In this document: positions 7,961 to 13,150 of the stretch, one piece after another | Layout of the letters: each line of letters opens with the position of its first letter | Position numbering within the stretch: the stretch's first letter is position 1 | Source: Chitinophagales bacterium | Lineage (GTDB): Bacteria; Bacteroidota; Bacteroidia; Chitinophagales; UBA2359 | Reading direction: 5' to 3' | DNA: 14,473 nucleotides | NCBI GenBank assembly: GCA_020629595.1 | Contig: JAHDDA010000016.1 | Coordinates: 2,670 to 17,142, forward strand | Position numbers and translations under genes: made by a program | The notes under the pieces: generated by a model | Told to the model about the DNA's origin: nothing | The model's input: only the letters and a program-made list of their open reading frames with translations | Database searches by the model: none

Positions 7961-8726
7961 AGAAGAAAAACAAAACTGGTTGGCAGTTGATAAGGCTAAA
8001 CTTTTTGTACAAGAAGAATATTTTCATCATCACGCTTATGAAATTTTAACAACACATTCAAAAATTAAAGATGCTTTTGTTAAAAGTATGAGTTCAGAAA
8101 TTTCAATTGAAACTCGTATAAAAACAGGTACTTCAAAAGGAATAAAAGCCAAAGATTTAAACATTGAAATTAGACGATTATTAAAAACAATGTCAAATAT
8201 GGCAATGAAATTTGAAGTAAGTGAAGAAAGGGGTGTTTTTTATTTTAGTGCCGAAAAAGGTTCTATTGGAGGTTTCGATTTTGCCATTTTAAACCATAAG
8301 AAAAATATTGCTGCTTTACGAAATCTATGTTTTGGTGAGTTACAATATTTTGACGGAGAAAAAAGATGGAAGAATTTTTTATCTAAAAATAGTGAATTAA
8401 CAAAAATTGCTGAATCATTTAGGAAAAAAGAACCAAATGGAACAGACTACAATTACAACGAACCAGATACAGAAACACCTTTATTGGTTGGCGAAATTCA
8501 GTTTGGGAATTGGGCTTTAGCTTACCGAGATTTTTTCAAAGTATTAAAAGCTAATGTTCAAAACTCTATTGATTGCCTTATTTACGTTGTTCCAATGGGG
8601 AATTTAGAAAATATGTTGAGTGATGGTATTGTCACTTTTGATAAAACTAAAGCCATTTTAAAAGATTTTGCAAAAGTGATTTCTGTTCCTGTTTGGGTTG
8701 TAGGATTAGATATGGAAGAAGTTTAA
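7953..8726 (+). CDS. Type II restriction endonuclease with BglII/BstYI-like active site
   Basis: A 257-residue protein beside a C5-methyltransferase, predicted to be its cognate endonuclease. The segment D172-X8-E181-I-Q183 has the same spacing as the BglII active site (Asp, eight residues, Glu-X-Gln), a variant of PD-(D/E)XK with Gln in place of Lys. The following GEIQFGNWALAYRDFFK and the later YVVPMGNLENMLSDGI (211-226) recall the BglII/BstYI family pattern EIQFG...IVPM...MS.GI, as I remember it. A helical N-terminal half (about 1-90) precedes a beta segment GVFYFSA and GGFDFAIL (107-114). The ATG at 7953 is preferred over an in-frame TTG at 7926 because it gives the common 8-base overlap with the methyltransferase stop. 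Family assignment is by motif and neighbourhood only; the recognition site is unknown. Confidence 0.8.
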   Translation: MTKEEKQNWLAVDKAKLFVQEEYFHHHAYEILTTHSKIKDAFVKSMSSEISIETRIKTGTSKGIKAKDLNIEIRRLLKTMSNMAMKFEVSEERGVFYFSAEKGSIGGFDFAILNHKKNIAALRNLCFGELQYFDGEKRWKNFLSKNSELTKIAESFRKKEPNGTDYNYNEPDTETPLLVGEIQFGNWALAYRDFFKVLKANVQNSIDCLIYVVPMGNLENMLSDGIVTFDKTKAILKDFAKVISVPVWVVGLDMEEV

Positions 8727-8747
8727 ACCTTAACCAACAAAAAACAA

Positions 8748-8785
8748 AAACCCCACATTCCAAACCAAATTGAAATGTGGGGTTT
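8748..8785. terminator. Hairpin terminator between convergent endonuclease and thiC genes
   Basis: A perfect 12-bp inverted repeat, AAACCCCACATT (8748-8759) and AATGTGGGGTTT (8774-8785), with a 14-base loop. Upstream A-runs and the stem-end TTT give U-rich tails on both strands, longer for minus-strand transcripts (thiC). It lies between the ends of two convergent genes, 21 and 30 bases away, so it probably serves as a bidirectional terminator. Confidence 0.85.
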
Positions 8786-8815
8786 CCTATTAAATTTAAA
8801 ACCAAGCACTAAAAA

Positions 8816-10684
8816 CTATAAATAAATTTCTCCACCACTTTCGGCAAACTGCTTGGCTTTTTCTTGCATTCCTTTTTCTAAGGCTTCGGTGGCTTCTAAG
8901 CCATTTTCTTTAGCAAAATCACGTACATCTTGCGAAATTTTCATTGAACAGAAATGTGGTCCACACATAGAACAGAAATGTGCTGTTTTTGCATTATCAG
9001 AAGGCAAGGTTTCATCGTGAAATTCACGTGCCGTATCTGGATCAAGTGAAAGGTTAAATTGATCATTCCAACGGAATTCAAAACGTGCCTTACTTAGTGC
9101 ATTATCTCTAATTTGTGCTCCAGGATGTCCTTTTGCTAAATCGGCAGCGTGAGCAGCAATTTTATAAGTAATTACACCATCTTTTACATCTTTTTTGTTT
9201 GGCAAGCCCAAGTGTTCTTTTGGTGTAACATAGCAAAGCATAGCACAACCAAACCAGCCAATCATAGCAGCACCAATGCCCGAAGTAATATGGTCGTAAC
9301 CTGGAGCAATGTCAGTAGTCAAAGGACCTAAAGTGTAAAATGGCGCTTCACCACATGCTTCTAATTGCTTATCCATATTTTCTTTAATCAACTGCATTGG
9401 TACGTGCCCTGGTCCTTCAATCATTACTTGCACATCGTGTTTCCAAGCAATTTTTGTTAATTCGCCAAGTGTTTCTAATTCGCCAAATTGAGCATCGTCA
9501 TTGGCATCGGCAATACTTCCAGGGCGTAAACCATCACCTAACGAAAAAGAAACATCGTAGGCTTTCATTATTTTACAAATATCTTCAAAATGCGTGTATA
9601 AGAAGTTTTCTTTATGATGTGCCAAACACCATTTTGCCATTATTGAACCTCCACGAGATACAATGCCTGTAACACGTTTTGCCGTCATTGGAATATAGCG
9701 TAAAAGTACGCCTGCGTGAATGGTAAAATAGTCAATACCTTGCTCGGCTTGCTCAATTAAAGTATCTCTAAAAATTTCCCAAGTTAAATCTTCGGCTTTA
9801 CCATTTACCTTCTCTAACGCCTGATATATAGGCACTGTACCAATTGGAACAGGCGAATTTCTAATAATCCATTCTCGGGTTTCGTGTATATTATTACCCG
9901 TAGATAAATCCATAATAGTGTCGGCTCCCCAACGGCAAGCCCACACTGCTTTTTCTACTTCTTCTTCTATACTTGAAGTAACGGCAGAGTTGCCAATATT
10001 AGCGTTTATCTTTACCAAAAAGTTACGACCAATTATCATTGGCTCTATTTCTGGGTGGTTAATATTTGCAGGAATAATGGCACGTCCTTCGGCTACTTCT
10101 TTACGCACAAATTCTGGTGTAATATGGCTTTTTGGCGTGTTTGCTCCAAAGCTATTTCCTTCGTGTTGGTGTCCTATTTCGCCATTATTGTATTCATCAA
10201 TACGTTGGTTTTCACGAATGGCAATGTATTCCATTTCTGGTGTTATTATACCTTTTCTGGCGTAATGTAACTGGCTTACATTTTGCCCTTCTTTGGCTCT
10301 AAGTGGCTTTTTTATATGCTCGAAACGTAAGTAGTCTAAATCGGAATTATGCAGGCGTTCTTTTCCAAAATCGGAACTAATGCCGTCTAATCTTTCTACA
10401 TCGTTACGGTCTAAAATCCAATCTTCACGCAAACGTGGCAAGCCTTTTTTTACGTCAATTTCTACGGTTGGGTCTGTATAAACACCCGAAGTGTCATAAA
10501 CCGTTACGGCAGGATTTTTTTCTACACCGCCTAAGCCAAATTTGGGTTGCGTATCTTCTAAGGTAATTTCACGCATTGGCACTTTAATATCGTGAATTTT
10601 TCCTTGTATATACACTTTTTTCGATGCTGGAAATGGCTCACGAGTAATGGTGTGTTTTGATGGTATTGTTTCTTGCTTTTTCAT
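8816..10684 (-). CDS. thiC: Phosphomethylpyrimidine synthase (HMP-P synthase)
   Basis: A 622-residue radical-SAM enzyme that converts aminoimidazole ribotide to 4-amino-5-hydroxymethyl-2-methylpyrimidine phosphate, the pyrimidine half of thiamin. The C-terminal CSMCGPHFC (C571, C574, C579; C-X2-C-X4-C) is the family's [4Fe-4S] motif. The core shows the usual ThiC signatures, including MDLSTGNNIHETREWIIRNS, FTIHAGVLLRYIP, SRGGSIMAKWCLAHHKENFLY, SLGDGLRPGSIADANDDAQF and EGPGHVPMQLI. The length is close to E. coli ThiC (631), and the N-terminal extension is retained, so it appears complete. It is the last gene of the minus-strand block: the MazF-like toxin stops 55 bases upstream and a strong hairpin follows. 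The 55-base gap is too short for a TPP riboswitch, so thiamin control, if present, must come from the riboswitch ahead of thiS. No other thi gene follows. Confidence 0.98.
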   Translation of the reverse strand: MKKQETIPSKHTITREPFPASKKVYIQGKIHDIKVPMREITLEDTQPKFGLGGVEKNPAVTVYDTSGVYTDPTVEIDVKKGLPRLREDWILDRNDVERLDGISSDFGKERLHNSDLDYLRFEHIKKPLRAKEGQNVSQLHYARKGIITPEMEYIAIRENQRIDEYNNGEIGHQHEGNSFGANTPKSHITPEFVRKEVAEGRAIIPANINHPEIEPMIIGRNFLVKINANIGNSAVTSSIEEEVEKAVWACRWGADTIMDLSTGNNIHETREWIIRNSPVPIGTVPIYQALEKVNGKAEDLTWEIFRDTLIEQAEQGIDYFTIHAGVLLRYIPMTAKRVTGIVSRGGSIMAKWCLAHHKENFLYTHFEDICKIMKAYDVSFSLGDGLRPGSIADANDDAQFGELETLGELTKIAWKHDVQVMIEGPGHVPMQLIKENMDKQLEACGEAPFYTLGPLTTDIAPGYDHITSGIGAAMIGWFGCAMLCYVTPKEHLGLPNKKDVKDGVITYKIAAHAADLAKGHPGAQIRDNALSKARFEFRWNDQFNLSLDPDTAREFHDETLPSDNAKTAHFCSMCGPHFCSMKISQDVRDFAKENGLEATEALEKGMQEKAKQFAESGGEIYL

Positions 10685-10739
10685 ATAATTGTGTCGTCCC
10701 TTTGGGGGTTTTTAATTCTTGTTTTTTGTAAATTGGGTG

Positions 10740-11087
10740 TTATAAATCGAATATAATTTTTAATGATTTATCTATCTCATCAGTAACTTCGGCACTTACT
10801 GAGCCAATACTTTTGATATATCTACGTTGAATATCAATTGGTCTTGTTTGAATACAGTCAATTATTGATTTTTTATCTAAATTATTTATTGAATTTGGTA
10901 CTACTTCTATGTTCGTAATTATCTGCGATTTTTTTTCTGACCAATTAGTTAAGGGCGTAACCTGAACAATTGGTAGAATTTTATTTAGTTTATTATTGGA
11001 AACAACCACACAAGGACGTATTTTACCTGTTTCTGAACCTTTAGTTGGATTTAGATTGACTAAAATAATAGTTCCTTTGCTTAACAT
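10740..11087 (-). CDS. MazF/PemK-family toxin (predicted mRNA endoribonuclease)
   Basis: A 115-residue protein of the MazF/PemK/CcdB-like fold, whose known toxic members cleave single-stranded mRNA at short sequences. The signatures are G-T-I-I-LVNLNPTKGSE (5-19), the RPCVVVSN block (24-31) with the catalytic-type Arg at R24, TPLT (44-47) where T47 aligns with the catalytic Thr of B. subtilis MazF, and SIIDCIQTRPIDIQR (74-88). The length is typical, and both key residues are present, so the toxin looks intact. It starts one base after the stop of a 71-residue partner, the tight spacing expected of an antitoxin-toxin operon. The pair is embedded between thiS and thiC, so read-through from the thiamin promoter and riboswitch could influence it. 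The RNA target is unknown. Confidence 0.92.
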   Translation of the reverse strand: MLSKGTIILVNLNPTKGSETGKIRPCVVVSNNKLNKILPIVQVTPLTNWSEKKSQIITNIEVVPNSINNLDKKSIIDCIQTRPIDIQRRYIKSIGSVSAEVTDEIDKSLKIIFDL

Positions 11088-11088
11088 T

Positions 11089-11304
11089 TTACTCTAAATT
11101 ATTGTCAATTAAATCCATCCAATCGTTGATTTCTTCGTCATTTTTATAAAGTTCAGCATACAATTTCGCTGATTCTTCTAAATCAAGTTTTTTTGTTTTT
11201 ACTTTATTACTTTTAAATAAATTGGTTTCTACATTTAGTTTTTGAGCTAATTGTATCAATAAGTTCAGATTTTCTACTGAATCAGATTTAAAAATTACTT
11301 CCAT
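11089..11304 (-). CDS. Putative antitoxin paired with MazF-like toxin
   Basis: A 71-residue acidic protein directly upstream of the MazF-like toxin with a one-base gap, which is the main reason for the antitoxin call. Residues 1-30 (MEVIFKSDSVENLNLLIQLAQKLNVE) suggest a beta strand followed by a helix. The C-terminal half (40-71) is helical and strongly acidic (KNDEEINDWMDLIDNN), the kind of flexible acidic tail that wraps MazF dimers in known complexes. I do not see an AbrB/MazE-type or ribbon-helix-helix DNA-binding motif clearly, so autoregulation of the pair cannot be inferred. It starts 29 bases after the thiS stop, and no TAnnTTTG promoter is visible in that gap, which argues for co-transcription with thiS. 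Confidence 0.75.
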   Translation of the reverse strand: MEVIFKSDSVENLNLLIQLAQKLNVETNLFKSNKVKTKKLDLEESAKLYAELYKNDEEINDWMDLIDNNLE

Positions 11305-11333
11305 AATAAATAATTTGATGAAAAATGAAAAAA

Positions 11334-11537
11334 TTATCCTCCTTGCGTAGCAGTTATAACAGTTATTTTATCGTTTTCGTTTACAATAAAATTTTGCCAT
11401 TCGGTTCGTGGAATAACTTCGTTATTTACGGCTACGGCAATTCCTTTTTCAGCATAAATATTAAAATTATTGAGTAACTGAAAAAGATTGGTATTGGCTT
11501 CTGTTTCTTGGATTTCCCTATTTATAAATATTTTCAA
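11334..11537 (-). CDS. thiS: Sulfur carrier protein ThiS
   Basis: A 67-residue ubiquitin-like protein that carries sulfur as a C-terminal thiocarboxylate for thiazole formation in thiamin biosynthesis. It shows the usual N-terminal strand (MKIFINREI), the middle AVAVNNEVIPRTEW (34-47), DKITVITATQGG and a terminal Gly-Gly, the residue pair adenylated by ThiF. The start codon is TTG (11535-11537): the reading frame has a stop eight codons or fewer upstream, no ATG between, and no internal Met, so TTG is the only plausible start. The TPP riboswitch lies 104 bases upstream. Normally thiG, thiF and thiC sit close by; here the next genes are a toxin-antitoxin pair, then thiC. The enzymes that act on ThiS must be encoded elsewhere. 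Confidence 0.92.
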   Translation of the reverse strand: MKIFINREIQETEANTNLFQLLNNFNIYAEKGIAVAVNNEVIPRTEWQNFIVNENDKITVITATQGG

Positions 11538-11573
11538 AACTAAAGTTTTAAGTTATAGGGAAAATGTAATTAT

Positions 11574-11629
11574 GTTTTGGGTAAAAGGTATATGGAAAAA
11601 GGAATGACTAAAAGCTAATCACCCAAAAC
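11574..11629 (-). repeat. Inverted repeat between the TPP riboswitch and thiS (possible expression-platform stem)
   Basis: GTTTTGGGT (11574-11582) and ACCCAAAAC (11621-11629) are perfect 9-base inverted arms separated by 38 bases. They lie in the leader between the TPP aptamer and the thiS start. They could form a long-range stem that takes part in switching, but no T-run terminator follows and no Shine-Dalgarno is present to be hidden, so the mechanism is not clear from sequence. Confidence 0.35.
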
Positions 11630-11641
11630 TCAAAACTATAA

Positions 11642-11723
11642 AAACTTTTCCCTTCGGTTGTACTAACAACATCAGGTTCTAAGGGTTTACATCTCAGTTC
11701 TAAAAAGAACACCCCTAAAGTTT
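11642..11723 (-). promoter_or_regulatory. TPP (THI-element) riboswitch upstream of thiS
   Basis: Read on the minus strand, the segment has the conserved order of a thiamin pyrophosphate aptamer. The outer P1 stem is AAACTTT paired with AAAGTTT. GGGGTG follows P1, then CTGAGA (sense, at 11697 down to 11692), then ACCCTT, GAACCTGA, a short stem GTTGT/ACAAC with loop TAGT, and finally CGAAGGGAA. These are the invariant thi-box elements. TPP binding would lower expression of the downstream transcript, beginning with thiS and possibly running through the toxin-antitoxin pair into thiC. A near-consensus -7 box, TAACTTTA (11738 to 11731, sense), lies just upstream, with one mismatch to TAnnTTTG. Confidence 0.93.
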
Positions 11724-11780
11724 GATAACGTAAAGTTAAATGATTTAATTCAAAATTGAGATTTGGTGGTATATTCAATT

Positions 11781-12149
11781 TTAAATCTTACAACCAAAAA
11801 TGATAAAAGCAATAATTACTGTTCCTAAAGCGGCTAAAAACACACCTGCCGCTGCTACATCTTTAGCTATTTTTATTAAGTCTTGTTTTTCAGGGGCAAC
11901 GTAATCACATATTTTTTCTAATGCAGAATTGAGTGCTTCGCCCAATAAAACTAGCATAAAACACAAAATTATTATACACCATTCCCAAGGTTCTAAACCA
12001 AAATAAAAACCTGTAACACTTACAACTAAAACGGCTGTTGTATGAATTTGAAAGTTTTTTTCGTTCTTTAATAAATAAAAAACGCCTTCAATTGCATAGC
12101 CAAAACTTTTTATAATTCTTGAAGGCGAAAATGTGTGTTTGGGTTTCAA
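11781..12149 (-). CDS. dgkA: Diacylglycerol kinase family protein (lipid/undecaprenol kinase)
   Basis: A 122-residue integral membrane kinase of the prokaryotic DgkA family, with three hydrophobic helices at about 36-52, 55-70 and 100-118. Conserved residues match the E. coli active site: E30 (NEKNF), E71, N74 and E78 (GEALNSALEKICD), and K96-D97 (AKDVAAAGV). Family members phosphorylate diacylglycerol or, in many bacteria, undecaprenol; the true substrate here is not decidable from sequence. The start codon appears to be TTG (12147-12149). An in-frame stop lies a few codons upstream, and the first internal Met is at residue 65, inside the second helix; a TTG start places RIIKS at position 11, much as in E. 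coli. It precedes the thi block by 57 bases to the riboswitch and is probably transcribed separately from it. Confidence 0.9.
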   Translation of the reverse strand: MKPKHTFSPSRIIKSFGYAIEGVFYLLKNEKNFQIHTTAVLVVSVTGFYFGLEPWEWCIIILCFMLVLLGEALNSALEKICDYVAPEKQDLIKIAKDVAAAGVFLAALGTVIIAFIIFGCKI

Positions 12150-12199
12150 TTTTAGCTTATTTTATTAGACTTTAAAGTTTAAAACGTTTTTTTTGTTAA

Positions 12200-12240
12200 A
12201 GACGTAGCAATGCTACGTCTGTACAGTATAAGTATTATAC
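12200..12240. repeat. Two adjacent hairpin-forming inverted repeats (REP-like) between fabI and dgkA
   Basis: The first palindrome has 10-base arms, AGACGTAGCA (12200-12209) and TGCTACGTCT (12211-12220), around a single A. Five bases later GTATAA (12226-12231) and TTATAC (12235-12240) form a second hairpin around GTA. The GACGTAGCA...TGCTACGTC core resembles repetitive extragenic palindromes I have seen in other bacterial genomes, which would make it mobile-derived. A terminator for fabI is the alternative, but no good T-run follows on that strand. Confidence 0.6.
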
Positions 12241-12284
12241 GAAATAAAAAATGAATGATCTTTTATGGCAATCGTTTTTCAAGT

Positions 12285-13091
12285 CTATTGATTTTCCAAC
12301 ATTGGCAATAAAGCAGGACTCATTCCCATATTAGAAAAGCCGCCATCGTGATAAAGGTTTTGCATTGTTATCATACGTGTAAAATCTGAAAACATTGCCA
12401 AACAAAAATCGGCACAACTTTCGGCACTTGCATTGCCTAAAGGCGACATTTTATCAGCATAATCAAAAAACTCTTTAAAACCTTTTACACCAGAACCTGC
12501 CGTAGTCATAGTAGGCGATTGTGATATGGTATTTACACGCACCTTGTTTTTTGTGGCAAAATGATAGCCAAAAGTTCTAGCAATAGATTCTAACAAGGCT
12601 TTTGCATCTGCCATATCGTTGTAATCTGGGAAAGTACGTTGTGCAGCAATATAACTTAATGCCAAAATAGAACCCCAATCATTCATACAATCTAATTTCC
12701 AAGCGGTTTGTAAAACCTTATGAAAACTAACAGCCGAAATATCTAAAGTTTTTTGAAAAAAGCTGTAATCTAAATTGGTGTATTCACGCCCTTTACGCAC
12801 GTTTAAAGACATACCAATTGAGTGTAAAACAAAGTCTATTTTACCACCAAAATGTTCTTGCGATTCGGTAAATAGTTTTTCTAAATGTTCTTCTGAAGTG
12901 GCATCGGCTTTAATAACAGGTGCGTTTAATTGTTGCCCCAATTCTTTTATTGCTCCCATTCGCATTGCTACAGGTGCGTTGGTTAAAACCAATTCTGCTC
13001 CTTGAGCTTTAGCACGTTCTGCCACCTGCCACGCTATTGATTGGTCATTTAATGCTCCAAAAATAATTCCTTTTTTACCTTGTAATATCAT
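12285..13091 (-). CDS. fabI: Enoyl-[acyl-carrier-protein] reductase (NADH)
   Basis: A 268-residue short-chain dehydrogenase-fold enzyme that reduces trans-2-enoyl-ACP in the last step of each fatty acid elongation cycle. The N-terminal GKKGIIFGALNDQSIAW (5-21) corresponds to the cofactor-binding loop. HSIG (90-93) matches the conserved HSIG of E. coli FabI. The active site is the FabI-type Tyr-X6-Lys, Y157 and K164 (YNDMADAK), together with the upstream Y147 in LSYIAAQR. The C-terminal half has RVNTISQSP (185-193) and the terminal YHDGGFSNMGM. These FabI-specific tyrosines and the variant N-terminal loop separate it from ordinary SDR oxidoreductases. Length is as expected. An exact TAnnTTTG box lies 22 bases upstream of the ATG. 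The beta-barrel gene upstream ends 59 bases before it. As the likely FabI of this cell it would be essential unless FabK or FabL exists elsewhere. Confidence 0.95.
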   Translation of the reverse strand: MILQGKKGIIFGALNDQSIAWQVAERAKAQGAELVLTNAPVAMRMGAIKELGQQLNAPVIKADATSEEHLEKLFTESQEHFGGKIDFVLHSIGMSLNVRKGREYTNLDYSFFQKTLDISAVSFHKVLQTAWKLDCMNDWGSILALSYIAAQRTFPDYNDMADAKALLESIARTFGYHFATKNKVRVNTISQSPTMTTAGSGVKGFKEFFDYADKMSPLGNASAESCADFCLAMFSDFTRMITMQNLYHDGGFSNMGMSPALLPMLENQ

Positions 13092-13113
13092 TGCAATTGA
13101 TTTTTATCAAGTA

Positions 13114-13121
13114 CAAAAGTA
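13114..13121 (-). promoter_or_regulatory. Bacteroidota -7 promoter element upstream of fabI
   Basis: Read on the minus strand, TACTTTTG matches TAnnTTTG exactly and sits 22 bases before the fabI start codon, in the short gap after the beta-barrel gene. No clear -33 box was found. It suggests fabI is transcribed independently of its upstream neighbour. Confidence 0.45.
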
Positions 13122-13150
13122 GGCAATTTTAAATTTGAAACTTTTATTAT

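Noticed and set aside
9149..10270. Several plus-strand ORFs of 60-115 residues across thiC
   Set aside because: They are antisense shadows of the highly conserved thiC gene and lack plausible starts, domains or neighbours.
10685..10739. A separate TPP riboswitch directly ahead of thiC
   Set aside because: The gap is only 55 bases and contains none of the thi-box elements; the riboswitch lies ahead of thiS instead.
12200..12220. Rho-independent terminator for fabI
   Set aside because: The palindrome is strong, but the fabI-sense strand continues with TTTAAC rather than a T-run, so a REP-like repeat fits better; terminator function cannot be fully excluded.
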